From the NCBI GenBank assembly GCA_903937835.1, contig CAJAAV010000239.1:1-56005 (forward strand): a stretch of DNA of 56,005 nt. Reading direction: 5' to 3'. Below the pieces are notes generated by a model. That model had not been told where the DNA came from and made no database searches. It worked only from the letters and a program-made list of their open reading frames with translations. Below, piece by piece: positions 47,701 to 56,005 of the stretch (position 1 is the first letter of the stretch; the number at the start of each line of letters is the position of its first letter). The DNA is from an uncultured Chlorobiaceae bacterium (GTDB lineage Bacteria; Bacteroidota; Chlorobiia; Chlorobiales; Chlorobiaceae). The translations under genes were made by a program, and so were the position numbers.

Positions 47701-47961
47701 TTATAATCGTCTTAATTCCTGACACGTAGCGATATCATTATCCAGGTCGGAGACATCATAATCAGGTGAAATGCGCCGGAATGTCAGAAGTTGACGGAAT
47801 TCCCACAATGACATATCGACCAGTTCATGTGCCTTTCCGATTGAAAGACGCCGCTGCGCATACAAGCTGACAGCGATCTCTGTCCTCAAGTCATTTATTG
47901 TCAGGCGTGCCGAATCCAATATGTCTTGAGGAATGTTCAGTATATTCGGATTGCTCAACAT
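47701..47961 (-). CDS. UPF0175 family antitoxin
   Basis: An 86-residue protein with DILDSARLTINDLRTEIAVSLYAQ, then RRLSIGKAHELVDMSLWEFRQLL, the UPF0175 signature: a small helix-turn-helix antitoxin whose toxin is usually a PIN protein next door. No PIN gene adjoins it here; the nearest one is the broken vapC at 43984. A fragment of the same gene lies at 40784-40852. Confidence 0.85.
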   Translation of the reverse strand: MLSNPNILNIPQDILDSARLTINDLRTEIAVSLYAQRRLSIGKAHELVDMSLWEFRQLLTFRRISPDYDVSDLDNDIATCQELRRL

Positions 47962-48073
47962 AGTTATTGTTTTTTTATTATGAGAGTAACCAAATTATCT
48001 CGCTTGTCAAGAAGGACGTTCAGTTTGTGTTAGACTTCTTCTCTCGTACCAGGAACAGTTATCTATCTGAAGG

Positions 48074-48143
48074 CCTTCAAAGAATATGTTCGTTCACCCA
48101 AAGGTAAAAGCCATAACATTGGCCAACAGCTGACATTGAAATA
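48074..48143 (+). repeat. copy of the 3' end of the pentapeptide gene, upstream of it
   Basis: These 70 bases resemble 49896-49965 (about 80% by eye). They encode EYVRSPKGKSHNIGQQLTLK-stop against [19 protein letters not shown] at the end of the gene at 48176. A previous pentapeptide-repeat gene probably ended here and was otherwise deleted. Confidence 0.8.
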
Positions 48144-48175
48144 ATCAAATAACAACCAGTCAAAACGTTGATAAC

Positions 48176-49951
48176 ATGGAGCCTATACTAACCAAAGAAA
48201 TACTGCTGAAATCAGTGTTAGAATGGAATAAAGCCAGAGAAATATATGTGGCAAATTGGCGAAATATCAGAATTGAAGAACGCTACCTGGGTTCGTTCGG
48301 AACATCATACGAGGCATACCTCAGCGAAGAAGATGCAGACCTCAGTGGTGCAGACCTCAGCGGAACAGACCTCCGCAATGCCAACCTCAACAGGGCAAAC
48401 CTCAGTGGGACAAACCTCAGTGGGGCAGACCTCAGCGGAGCAGACCTCAGCGGCGATGCTAACTTCAGTGGTGCAGACCTCAGAAGGGCAAACCTCAGCG
48501 GAGCAGACCTCAGCGGGGCATGCCTCGGCAACGCTAACCTCAGCGGGGCATGCCTCAGCAAGACGAACCTCAAGGGAGCAAACCTCAGCAAAGCTAACCT
48601 CTGCGGGACAAACCTCTGGCAGGCAGACCTCAGCGGCGCAAAACTCATGGGTGTAGACCTCAGCGGTCTAGACTTCAGCGGTAAAGACCTCTGCAATGTC
48701 AACCTCTGCAATGCCAACCTCTGCGATACAAAACTGAGCGGTGCAGACTTCAGTTGGGCACACCTCAGCGATGCAAACCTCAGCAGGGCTGACCTCAGAG
48801 GGGCTAACCTCAGCGATACGCACCTAAGCGGGGCTGACTTCCGCAAGGCTAATCTCAACGGAGCAAGCCTAAGCGGGGCTAACCTCAGCAAGGCTAACCT
48901 CAACGGAGCAAGCATCAGCAATGCACACCTCACTGATGCAAACCTCAGTGGGGCTGACCTCAGCGGTGTAGACCTCAGCGGGGCACACCTCCTCGGTGCA
49001 TGCCTCAGCAAGGCTAACCTCAGCGGTAAAGACCTCCGCAATGCTAACCTCCGCAATGCCAACCTCCGCAATGCCAATCTGTGCGGTGCCAATCTGTGCG
49101 ATGCCAACCTGTGCGGTGCACACATAGTCAGTACCAACCTGAGAGATGCTAACCTCAACAGGGCGGACCTCAGCGATGCCAACCTCAGCAAGGCTGACCT
49201 CAGTAGGTCTTACTGCATCGAAGCCAATCTCAGCAAAGCTAACCTCAACGGGGCAAATCTTAGTCAGACTTCCCTCCGAAGGGCAAACCTCAGTCAGACA
49301 GACCTCAGCGGGGCAAGTCTGAGCGGGGCAGACCTCAGCAAGGCTAACCTCAGCAAGGCAAACCTCAGCAAGGCCAACCTCAGCGGTGTAGATCTCTGGC
49401 ATGCAGAGCTCAGCGGGACTAACCTCTGTGGGGCTAACCTCTGGATGGCAAAACTCAGAGAAGCAAACCTCACTGAGGCAGAGCTAACCGAAGCAAACCT
49501 CAACTGGGCAAACCTCTGGCGGGCAAACCTCACCGGAGCAAAACTTAATGGAGCATCGCTCTTTAGGGCAAACCTCAGTGGGCTAAACCTTAGCGGGTTA
49601 AACCTTTGTGGGGCAAGCCTTAACGACGCAGATCTCAGTGGAGCAAACCTCAGTGGAGCAAACCTTTTCAGGGCAAGCCTATATGGAGCAAACCTGCGTG
49701 GTGCGAACCTCAATGAGGCAAATCTCAGCAGTGCAAAACTTCGCAATACAATTTTGGCAGATATTGACCTGAGTAATGTCAAGGGACTTGATACGGTCCA
49801 ACATAGCGGTCCTTCAACCATAGGAATAGACTCCCTGTATAAATCCAATGGTTATATTTCTGAAATTTTCCTTCGCGGCTGTGGCATACCAGAGACCTTC
49901 ATAGAATATGTTCGTTCACTCCAAGGGAAAAGTCATAGCATTGACCAATAG
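48176..49951 (+). CDS. giant pentapeptide-repeat protein
   Basis: A 591-residue protein built almost wholly of A(D/N)LSG-type pentapeptides from about residue 55 to 540, roughly 95 repeats. This predicts a right-handed quadrilateral beta helix of about 24 turns. The N-terminal cap is [24 protein letters not shown]. The C-terminal 50 residues leave the repeat ([20 protein letters not shown], then a predicted small domain ending [15 protein letters not shown]). The DNA shows a 15-base periodicity that keeps other frames open. There is no signal peptide. The function is unknown; DNA mimicry (Qnr-type) or a structural role are both possible. Confidence 0.92.
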   Translation: MEPILTKEILLKSVLEWNKAREIYVANWRNIRIEERYLGSFGTSYEAYLSEEDADLSGADLSGTDLRNANLNRANLSGTNLSGADLSGADLSGDANFSGADLRRANLSGADLSGACLGNANLSGACLSKTNLKGANLSKANLCGTNLWQADLSGAKLMGVDLSGLDFSGKDLCNVNLCNANLCDTKLSGADFSWAHLSDANLSRADLRGANLSDTHLSGADFRKANLNGASLSGANLSKANLNGASISNAHLTDANLSGADLSGVDLSGAHLLGACLSKANLSGKDLRNANLRNANLRNANLCGANLCDANLCGAHIVSTNLRDANLNRADLSDANLSKADLSRSYCIEANLSKANLNGANLSQTSLRRANLSQTDLSGASLSGADLSKANLSKANLSKANLSGVDLWHAELSGTNLCGANLWMAKLREANLTEAELTEANLNWANLWRANLTGAKLNGASLFRANLSGLNLSGLNLCGASLNDADLSGANLSGANLFRASLYGANLRGANLNEANLSSAKLRNTILADIDLSNVKGLDTVQHSGPSTIGIDSLYKSNGYISEIFLRGCGIPETFIEYVRSLQGKSHSIDQ

Positions 49952-49997
49952 CAGACATAGAAACATAAGGGAAGTAAATTTAACAGCAAATATTACC

Positions 49998-51197
49998 ATG
50001 CTAACTGCTGAGCTGCTAAAAAAATCAGTAACAGAGTGGAACGACATTCGTAAGGCAAATCCAAATATTAAACCCGACCTCAGCAAGGCTGATCTTCGAA
50101 GGGCAAACCTAACCGGAGCAAACCTCAGTGGGACAATCCTTTTCGCAACAAATCTAACTGGGGCAAACCTCCACGGAACTAACCTCTCCGAAGCAATTCT
50201 TTTTAAAGCACACCTGAGCGGAGCAAACCTCAGTCAAGCAAGCCTCAGGAACGCCTATCTCAATAAAGCAACCCTCACCGACACAAACTTTATCGGAGCA
50301 GACCTACGGGGGACAGACCTGCTCGGAACAAACCTCATCAGGGTAGACTTCACCAGAACACAGTTAAGTGGTTGTAAGATCAATGAAAGCACCCTTTTTT
50401 CGAAAGTAAAGGGATGTGATAGAGGAGTAAATGGTATTTATTGCAAAGAAACTGATAGTGCCGCATTAATGACACTAACTCCGCCAGGTAATTCAATGAT
50501 AGGTTTTAATCCAGAGGTTATCATTGAAAACCTTAAAAGTGCAAGAAAACTTCACAACATATCACTGAGTTTTACTGCTATCTATTTATTGATAAATATT
50601 TTAAAACTTAACAAAATACCTATTCTTGGGCTGTCAATAGATGTCTCAGATAAAACACAATTTCTGTTACTTGGTGCTCTAGCTGTTATTATTTCAATAG
50701 GACTTATGAGTATTACAGTGTCGTTTATGAGGTCAGCTCTTGAGGCTACAACATATATCAACAATCAGGATTCAGCAATGAAAGTTGGCCATTTCCCCTG
50801 GATGCTATCGAAATATGAACATGGCTTCTTTCCAAAAGTACAGTCACTCATGATGCGCACTCTACTTGTCTTTCATCCGATAGCTTATCCTGCTGTTCTC
50901 TATTTGCAGACATACTTGATAGAAATATTTTTACCGGTAAATGCTGCAAAAATTCTTAATGTTGATCCCGCAGTGATATGGGTAATATGGACGGCATATC
51001 TCGTCTTACTCTCCTTGTGTGTCAGATTATTCGTGCTATCACAAAAATTTCAGAAACCGATTTTGTTTGATCCTGAAACAGAGCGAAAGCGAAAGAGTGA
51101 TGCTGCCATTATGAATGAAACCTTGTCCTATATAGCGGAAATGCTAAAGGCAAAAACCTCAACTGAAACAACACAAACACAACCTGAACTTCCATAA
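49998..51197 (+). CDS. pentapeptide-repeat protein with C-terminal membrane domain
   Basis: I start it at 49998 ([21 protein letters not shown]), whose N-terminus matches the cap of the preceding gene ([14 protein letters not shown]); the open frame begins earlier without support. Residues 25-110 are pentapeptides ([18 protein letters not shown]...). Residues about 165-360 hold four hydrophobic helices ([35 protein letters not shown], a pair around [16 protein letters not shown] and [17 protein letters not shown]). A charged tail ends in TTQTQPELP. It lies 46 bases after the giant pentapeptide gene. I know no function for this architecture; membrane disruption on activation is conceivable. 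Confidence 0.85.
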   Translation: MLTAELLKKSVTEWNDIRKANPNIKPDLSKADLRRANLTGANLSGTILFATNLTGANLHGTNLSEAILFKAHLSGANLSQASLRNAYLNKATLTDTNFIGADLRGTDLLGTNLIRVDFTRTQLSGCKINESTLFSKVKGCDRGVNGIYCKETDSAALMTLTPPGNSMIGFNPEVIIENLKSARKLHNISLSFTAIYLLINILKLNKIPILGLSIDVSDKTQFLLLGALAVIISIGLMSITVSFMRSALEATTYINNQDSAMKVGHFPWMLSKYEHGFFPKVQSLMMRTLLVFHPIAYPAVLYLQTYLIEIFLPVNAAKILNVDPAVIWVIWTAYLVLLSLCVRLFVLSQKFQKPILFDPETERKRKSDAAIMNETLSYIAEMLKAKTSTETTQTQPELP

Positions 51198-51208
51198 TAC
51201 CTACCTGC

Positions 51209-52456
51209 TTGCTCCGCGATCTTGGCAAAAAGCCGGGGATGCTCGGGCAGATATTCCTGAAAGCGCAGAACAAGATTGCCGATCCGGCGATGCTCTACAA
51301 GGTGGTTGACATGATCGACAAGGAGAGCTGGGTGATGATGGGCGCTGATGTCAAGGGCGAAATTTACGAAGGGCTGCTTGAAAAGAATGCCGAAGATACC
51401 AAAAGCGGAGCCGGTCAGTATTTCACGCCCCGCGCCCTAATTGAGGTGATGGTGGAGTGCACCCGCCCGGAGCCCATGAAAACGATTGTTGATCCGGCAT
51501 GTGGCACCGGTGGATTTTTTCTGAAAGCGTACGATTTTATCACCAATCGCTACAGCCTTGACCGGAGCGACAAGGAGTTTCTGAAACATCGCACCTTCGG
51601 CGGCAACGAAATTGTGCCCGGCACGCGCAGGCTCTGCCTGATGAACATGTTTCTGCACAACATCGGCGAACTTGACGGCATTGCCGCAATCTCATCCGCT
51701 GATGCGCTGCTTTCGGATGGTGGCATCCGGTACGATTACGTGCTCACCAATCCCCCTTTCGGCAAAAAGAGCAGCATGACCTTCACCAACGACGACGAAG
51801 AGCAGGAGAAAGAAAGCCTTGTCTATAACCGGCAGGATTTCTGGGCCATAACCTCCAACAAACAGCTCAACTTTTTGCAGCACATCCACACCATCCTGAA
51901 GGTTCACGGTCAGGCCGCCGTGGTGCTTCCCGACAACGTGCTCTTTGAAGGCGGCGCCGGAGAGCTTGTCCGAAAAAAGCTGCTCGAAACCACTGAACTG
52001 CACACCATTCTGAGGCTACCAACCGGCATCTTTTACGCGCAAGGCGTGAAAGCCAACGTCCTCTTTTTCGACGTCATGCCCGCCCACAAAGATCCCTGGA
52101 CACGTGAAGTGTGGTTCTACGACTACCGCACCAACGTACACCACACCCTGAAAAAGAGCCCGCTGAAGGCATCAGACCTGCATGAGTTTGTCGAGTGCTA
52201 CAACCCCGAAAACCGCCATAAACGCAAAGAGAGCTTCACGCCCGAAACCTCCGAAGGGCGCTGGCGGAAGTACACCTACGAAGAGATTGCTGCCCGCGAT
52301 AAAACCAACCTCGATATCTTCTGGCTCAAAGATAAAAGCCTTGCCGACCTTGATAATCTGCCCGACCCGGATCTTCTGGCCGGCGAGATCATCGAAAACC
52401 TCGAAGCCGGACTGGCAAGTTTTCAAGAGATTCTTGGGGTACTGAGCAGGGGGTGA
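51209..52456 (+). pseudogene. hsdM: type I restriction methylase M subunit lacking its N-terminus
   Basis: Reads LLRDLGKKPGMLGQIFLKAQ, GEIYEGLLEKNAEDTKSGAGQYFTPR, motif I DPACGTGGFFLKAYD, motif IV VLTNPPFGKKSSM and the C-terminal region DLDNLPDPDLLAGEIIENLEAGL. The catalytic core is complete, but intact proteins of this type have about 90 more residues before LLRDLG. Here the frame breaks off about a dozen bases after the pentapeptide gene stop and begins with TTG. No hsdS or hsdR follows. It is probably the 3' remainder of a second type I locus cut by insertion of the pentapeptide region. Confidence 0.8.
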
Positions 52457-52528
52457 ACTGTTTATTTAATGCGAGTTATTTGGAAGGGATTTTCACAACC
52501 AAAACCTGACCACAATGAATGATTTTGA

Positions 52529-52849
52529 TTATTTGAGGGAAATTGATTCATCAATGGTTAGCCTTGAGGGGTCAAGCAGTTGTGAACCGTGATAGACCGT
52601 TAAAAGCTCTACCATATCACTTTTCACTCTGTACACTATGCGATAGCTCCCAAAAAGAATTTCTCGAATGGCAGGATCGTTCAATTCGGGTAATGATCTA
52701 CCGGAATAAGGGAAATCTGTTAAACGATCAACGGCTGACAGCACATCTCTTGCAAATAGCCTGGCATAGTGTGCGGAATCCGCAGCAATAAAATTTGTAA
52801 TTGCTTCCAAATCATCTGCAGCCTGAGGAGTCCACCTTATTTCAACCAT
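52529..52849 (-). CDS. RelE/ParE family toxin
   Basis: A 106-residue toxin: RWTPQAADDLEAITNFIAAD at the start, then TDFPYSGRSLPELNDPAIREILFGSYRIVYRV and VELLTVYHGSQLLDP, the ParE/RelE fold with the conserved (F/Y)xxYRIVYR strand. It overlaps the end of its antitoxin gene (52837) by 13 bases. Both genes are intact, in contrast to several neighbours. Confidence 0.9.
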   Translation of the reverse strand: MVEIRWTPQAADDLEAITNFIAADSAHYARLFARDVLSAVDRLTDFPYSGRSLPELNDPAIREILFGSYRIVYRVKSDMVELLTVYHGSQLLDPSRLTIDESISLK

Positions 52850-53019
52850 TTCGACATCATCTCTTTTACTTCCAGGTGAGACAGAGTTTCTCCTGCATCC
52901 GCCTGCTGGATTCCCCTCTCAACTTTCGCGATAAAAAGAAGACGCTCCATAGCCTCCTCAAAGGTGGTGTCGGCAGGAAGCGCTTCAACTGCTATCATAA
53001 TTTTCTCTTTTGCCGTCAT
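52837..53019 (-). CDS. antitoxin of the RelE/ParE pair
   Basis: A 60-residue protein, EKIMIAVEALPADTTFEEAMERLLFIAKVERGIQQADAGETLSHLEVKEMMSKWLK. It belongs to the same small-antitoxin group as the N-terminal part of the gene at 43688 (compare ISALPENANIEEIMYELYVVDKIKKGRDAVHRGE). It sits upstream of the toxin and overlaps it by 13 bases, so it is translated first. Confidence 0.8.
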   Translation of the reverse strand: MTAKEKIMIAVEALPADTTFEEAMERLLFIAKVERGIQQADAGETLSHLEVKEMMSKWLK

Positions 53020-53064
53020 AGCATATTTCCTTTTTTATGTGCTTGAACCATCGGTGAGTGTAAG

Positions 53065-53259
53065 TTACTCTACCCTGTCGAAGATTCCTTGATGCTTCGG
53101 TAAAGCAAATGCTACCGCCATGAGTTTTTCGTTTGGAGCAGGTGGCTCTTCCAGCAGATTCAGGAGATGTGCACGATCCCTTTCTGTCAACACTATTCGC
53201 TCATTCTGCTCGATCACCTTTCGAGCCTCAGCAACAACAGTTCTGGTAATTTGTGGCAC
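53065..53259 (-). CDS. short DUF1778 (TacA-like) antitoxin, without its DNA-binding part
   Basis: A 64-residue frame starting with GTG at 53259, with an excellent AAGGAG 6 bases upstream. VVAEARKVIEQNERIVLTERDRAHLLNLLEEPPAPNEKL is the C-terminal toxin-neutralising segment of DUF1778 antitoxins. The N-terminal ribbon-helix-helix is absent: only TRTVVAEA precedes. No GNAT toxin gene is present. It may be a relic or a free-standing anti-toxin peptide. Confidence 0.7.
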   Translation of the reverse strand: MPQITRTVVAEARKVIEQNERIVLTERDRAHLLNLLEEPPAPNEKLMAVAFALPKHQGIFDRVE

Positions 53260-53357
53260 GATCGACTCCTTTTTTTATACGTATTGGAGATGTGCGTAAA
53301 ATACAGAATTTTTAACGTGTGCAAAAATTGCATGGCTACGTGTTAAAAGAAAAAATG

Positions 53358-53381
53358 GTTATACTGTGTACGTTATACTGT
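53358..53381 (+). promoter_or_regulatory. direct repeats before yefM, candidate operator
   Basis: GTTATACTGT occurs at 53358-53367 and 53372-53381, with GTAC between. The repeats lie about 20 bases upstream of the yefM ATG and overlap TATACT boxes that could be the -10. Related antitoxins bind sites with a TGTAC core in this position. Confidence 0.5.
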
Positions 53382-53400
53382 AACAAGAAAAGTTGAAATC

Positions 53401-53658
53401 ATGATAGCAGTCAGCACAACGGAGCTACGTAAAAACCTCCGTAAATATTTGAATATGGCCAATACTGAGCGCGTCATCGTCCAGTGTGGTGGAACCGAGA
53501 CCTATGAAATCGTCCCTGCACGAAAAATCAGTGACACCGACAGATATTTTTCTGATCCGAAGGTTATTGAGGCTATTGAACGAGGGAAAGCCGATGCAAA
53601 AGCTGGCAGGGTTACGAGGATAACTGATCCAGCCGATCCATGGGCAACTATTTTATAG
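53401..53658 (+). CDS. yefM: YefM/Phd-type antitoxin
   Basis: An 85-residue Phd/YefM antitoxin. The N-terminal MIAVSTTELRKNLRKYLNMANTERVIVQCGGTETYEIVPA is the DNA-binding fold. The acidic tail (FSDPKVIEAIERGKADAKAGRVTRITDPADPWATIL) is the toxin-wrapping segment. It overlaps the toxin gene by 19 bases, and a direct-repeat operator candidate precedes it. Intact. Confidence 0.9.
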   Translation: MIAVSTTELRKNLRKYLNMANTERVIVQCGGTETYEIVPARKISDTDRYFSDPKVIEAIERGKADAKAGRVTRITDPADPWATIL

Positions 53659-53921
53659 ACATTACTGACCAAGCCAGGGAAGATATCATGCATTGGAATA
53701 AAGTTGGTGATGAGGTTATTCTCAAAAAGATTAAACGTATTCTTTTTGAATTATCCGAGCATCCAAAAGAAGGGAGAGGCAGAGTGGAGCAATTACGAGG
53801 TAATCTTTCTGGATGTTGGTCAAGAAGGCTTAATCATCAGCATCGAATGGTTTACGAGATCAATGATCGTACGGTAACTGTCCTGGTACTCTCTTTGCGA
53901 GGCCATTATGGAGACTCTTGA
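53640..53921 (+). CDS. yoeB: YoeB/Txe-type mRNA interferase toxin
   Basis: A 93-residue toxin with the Txe/YoeB features: DQAREDIMHWNKVGDEVILKKIKRILFEL, EHPKEGRGRVEQLRGNLSGCWSRRLNHQHRMVYEI and VLVLSLRGHYGD, including the conserved WSRRLNxxHRxVY and the C-terminal HY. It cuts mRNA at the ribosome. The start overlaps the antitoxin end. Intact. Confidence 0.92.
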   Translation: MGNYFIDITDQAREDIMHWNKVGDEVILKKIKRILFELSEHPKEGRGRVEQLRGNLSGCWSRRLNHQHRMVYEINDRTVTVLVLSLRGHYGDS

Positions 53922-54089
53922 GACGTGTCATCATCGAGAAAAGATGCCCAAGTGTACGAATTTTTCTGAACGGGATACGTGCCGTCTTTCACAGGCCGCA
54001 TCCTGAAAAAGAGTGCGATAAAGGGGGCACTTAAATCAGTGAGACGTTTTTTACAAGAAGCAGGAATGGACTACCATGCTGAACTATAA
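53922..54089 (+). pseudogene. hicA: HicA-type toxin remnant: N-terminus missing and frameshifted
   Basis: One frame reads VRIFLNGIRAVFHRPHPEKE, then CDKG; after one extra G in the GGGGG at about 54028-54032, the other frame reads ALKSVRRFLQEAGMDYHAEL-stop (54089). Together this is the last two thirds of a HicA RNA-binding toxin, including the histidine of FHRPHP. The N-terminal third is absent, replaced by the end of yoeB. The stop overlaps hicB by 14 bases, the normal hicAB junction. Confidence 0.85.
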
Positions 54090-54393
54090 AGGTTATACCG
54101 GGCATATTGAATTTGATGATGAAGCGGGACTGTTTCATGGCGAAGTTCTTGACACAAAAGATGTTGTCACTTTTCAGGGACGGAGTGTTGATGAAATCGT
54201 GCAAGCCTTCAGGGACTCTGTCGATGATTATCTTGACTTTTGTGCAGAACGGGGAGAAAAACCGGATAAGCCATTTTCCGGCAAATTTGTGCTGCGAATG
54301 AACCCTGAACTACACCACGCCATTCATCTCAAGGCCGTCAAAGCGGGGAAAAGCCTGAACAAATGGGTCAATGATACGCTTCAATCGGCATGA
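54076..54393 (+). CDS. hicB: HicB-type antitoxin
   Basis: A 105-residue HicB: YKGYTGHIEFDDEAGLFHGEVLDTKDVVTFQGRSVDEIVQAFRDSVDDYLDFC is the degraded RNase H-like domain. LRMNPELHHAIHLKAVKAGKSLNKWVNDTL is the C-terminal ribbon-helix-helix. It is intact although the hicA gene before it is wrecked. Confidence 0.92.
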   Translation: MLNYKGYTGHIEFDDEAGLFHGEVLDTKDVVTFQGRSVDEIVQAFRDSVDDYLDFCAERGEKPDKPFSGKFVLRMNPELHHAIHLKAVKAGKSLNKWVNDTLQSA

Positions 54394-54551
54394 AGGGTTA
54401 TTGCGCTTGTTTTTCAATGAGAACAGGGCTTTTCGGACGAGTGTTAATGGATCACAGCCAATCATTTTCCGCTTTACAAAATGCGTTGAACGCTATCCAG
54501 ATTTTTTTATAAATGTGCGCAGTATCCAACAGCTCTCGTTGAAACTTGATA

Positions 54552-55985
54552 TTACTGTTTTGGATAGTAACCACCTGTCTTTGATGAACCAATGAACTCT
54601 ATCTGCCCGGCGTCTCGTAATTGTTTAAGCCAGCGTTCGAGGTTCTTGGGAGAGGTATTCATCAATTCCGCTAATGCTGGAACTCGCATACCCTGGCGTT
54701 GTTTTATAAGTTCAACAAGTGCATTTACTCCCTCATTTACTCCCTCATTTACTCCCTCATTTACTCCCTCATTTACTCCCTCATTTACTCCGACATACGG
54801 CTTTGGCAGTTTAAACGTCATCAAAACACAACCGGTATTTTCATGCAGCACAGGCACGGGCAAGCCAGCCTCCTGCATCAAACTGGCAATTTTAAGGGTT
54901 CCTCTTCCCCATGTTTCAATCAGTCCACGGCGGTAAAATACCTTGGCAATCCATGGGTTCCAGGGTTTTGATTCATGAGGCTGGTAGAGCATTTCGGGAG
55001 TCAATCCAAAATGCAGTTCGCCGGGGGAGATGATTTCCAGGCGATCATCGTACAAAGCCACAGCAACAGAGCCCGCAGCGCTGGTATAATCGCGATGGAT
55101 AAATGCGTTGGCAAGAGCTTCGCGCACTGCATCGGTGGGGAGCGCAGGCGTGTCGATGCGAGCCATTTGGCCCGGCACGATTTTGCCAGCCACCGGGAGC
55201 CAATCAATCAAAAAACGTTCGGCCCGACGCATCAGCGCAAAAGCGTTGCCGGCGTATTGCCGGTTGTCGAGAAATTCGTCGCGGTTTGTGCCTTTGAATC
55301 GGGCAACGCGAAGCATAAACTGCGGGAATGCTGGCAAAACAACTTCATCTTTACAAAACAAGGCAACGGCAGCACGTGATAGTTGTTCGCCATTCACCAG
55401 CAGGCCCAACCCACGCAATATCCCCATAGTGTCGCGAGTACCGGGGTCCAGGCTGCGCCCCCGTCGAATGGATTCTTCGAGGGTGACAACAATTTCAAGG
55501 CTGTCGAGCTCTTCAACACTGCACCCTATGGCGGGCTGCATTTCCCAGCGGTCACTGGCGTGCATAGACTCAATCAACAATCGTTGGTAATTGGCGCGAG
55601 GCATGACACACGTTGTGTTCAGCACGCGCTCATAAGGTATTCCGCGAAAAGAGACGGGAGCATCAGTGGCACGATCGACATAGACAATCAGAACTTCCAA
55701 TCCTCGTCCATCTCCTTCGGAAAGTGGTAGACGCTGGAGGTGCAGGCACAACGGTGGTTCGAAACCCTGAAACTCCTGAGCCAGCTCTTCCAGTGTACGA
55801 TCTGTCACCTTTTGGCCTGCCACTTTTCCGGTTGGAGTAACACCAAACACCACTTGCCCGCCTTGGCCGTTTGCCAGAGCACACATACTCCGACAAGCAC
55901 GCTCTTTTTCGGCGGTGGACTTTTTAAGTTCAAGCGTCAGAGATTCGCCGGCGGCAATGATTTTTTGAAGTTCAGTAAAATTCAA
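54552..55985 (-). CDS. AlbA_2 (Schlafen-like) domain ATP-binding regulator
   Basis: A 477-residue protein. The N-terminal AlbA_2 domain begins ESLTLELKKSTAEKERACRSMCALANGQGGQVVFGV. The middle has a HATPase-like segment (TDAVREALANAFIHRDYTSAAGSVAVALYDDRLEIISPGELHFGLTPEML). A predicted winged helix closes the protein (RVPALAELMNTSPKNLERWLKQLRDAGQIEF). Between them is a run of five to six GVNE units encoded by a 12-base tandem repeat (54721-54792). Proteins of this type are regulators or conflict genes; the ligand is unknown. It is oriented away from the right window edge. Confidence 0.85.
   Translation of the reverse strand: MNFTELQKIIAAGESLTLELKKSTAEKERACRSMCALANGQGGQVVFGVTPTGKVAGQKVTDRTLEELAQEFQGFEPPLCLHLQRLPLSEGDGRGLEVLIVYVDRATDAPVSFRGIPYERVLNTTCVMPRANYQRLLIESMHASDRWEMQPAIGCSVEELDSLEIVVTLEESIRRGRSLDPGTRDTMGILRGLGLLVNGEQLSRAAVALFCKDEVVLPAFPQFMLRVARFKGTNRDEFLDNRQYAGNAFALMRRAERFLIDWLPVAGKIVPGQMARIDTPALPTDAVREALANAFIHRDYTSAAGSVAVALYDDRLEIISPGELHFGLTPEMLYQPHESKPWNPWIAKVFYRRGLIETWGRGTLKIASLMQEAGLPVPVLHENTGCVLMTFKLPKPYVGVNEGVNEGVNEGVNEGVNEGVNALVELIKQRQGMRVPALAELMNTSPKNLERWLKQLRDAGQIEFIGSSKTGGYYPKQ
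54721..54792 (+). repeat. 12-base tandem repeat encoding GVNE units
   Basis: Six nearly perfect copies of ATTTACTCCCTC inside the AlbA_2 gene. The unit is a multiple of three, so changes in copy number would lengthen or shorten the linker without shifting the frame. Confidence 0.9.
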
Positions 55986-56005
55986 AATCTTCTCTCTTAA
56001 TTCGA

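Noticed and set aside
48300..49780. Regularly spaced repeats that might suggest a CRISPR array.
   Set aside because: The period is 15 bases with continuous coding and no unique spacers.
48283..49848. Long open frames on the minus strand opposite the pentapeptide gene (302, 177 and 184 codons).
   Set aside because: They are low-complexity mirrors of the 15-base repeat (Leu/Arg/Ser- or Ala/Glu/Val-rich) and have no start signals or motifs; the plus strand clearly encodes the pentapeptide protein.

Overview
The window looks like a chromosomal segment of a green sulfur bacterium (Chlorobiaceae, Chlorobium/Pelodictyon type). This is inferred from a BchP-type geranylgeranyl reductase, an isolated atpD-atpC pair with a very short epsilon subunit, a GTP-type PEP carboxykinase, an acetate-transporter-like protein and moderate base composition. 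No rRNA is present. One tRNA, tRNA-Thr(CGT), lies just upstream of atpD.

Layout. (1) 1-2004: an IS4-superfamily element with perfect 24-bp ends, inserted in or beside the 3' end of a group II intron reverse transcriptase relic. (2) 2040-12718, minus strand: a type I restriction-modification operon with nearly every junction overlapping by 1-4 bases: hsdM, a small heptad-repeat protein, hsdS, a Septu-like ATPase/HNH pair, then hsdR, which carries a one-base frameshift. Upstream lie two tandemly duplicated SEC-C genes; between them is a relic of the hsdM start. (3) 12894-24330: a DUF234 ATPase bracketed by two similar hairpins, a Rieske-flavodoxin fusion, an MFS exporter with an in-frame amber codon, an acetate-transporter-like gene, an ATPase + TOPRIM-like (DUF4276) pair with PARIS-like logic, and an SNF2 helicase + SWIM protein pair. 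(4) 24443-39380: the conserved housekeeping core: dodecin, pckG, a TlpA-like thioredoxin, tRNA-Thr, atpDC, LD-carboxypeptidase, clpS, a terpene-cyclase-like membrane protein, glyS-bchP-DUF2499/DUF3593 and rng-dapD-ctp. (5) 39643-56005: an accessory region full of toxin-antitoxin modules, a Fic protein, a Panacea-type pair, a three-gene ABC-3C conflict module flanked by copies of an hsdR tail, two pentapeptide-repeat genes, a truncated hsdM and an AlbA_2-type regulator.

Common theme. The two accessory zones are dominated by genome-conflict systems, many of them decayed. The inactivating lesions fall mainly on the toxic partner: hsdR frameshift, HigB-like amber, vapC frameshift, hicA truncation and frameshift, relE fragment. 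The matching antitoxin or methylase is usually left intact. Many short duplications (hsdM start, hsdR tail, antitoxin 5' halves, UPF0175 start, pentapeptide 3' end, vapB/vapC junction) show that the region has been repeatedly rearranged.

The most interesting candidates are the Septu-like pair built into the hsd operon, the ABC-3C cassette between hsdR tails, the ATPase/DUF4276 pair, the two linked pentapeptide genes (one with a membrane domain), and the DUF2499-DUF3593 fusion next to bchP. All family assignments are from reading motifs; no database search was run.
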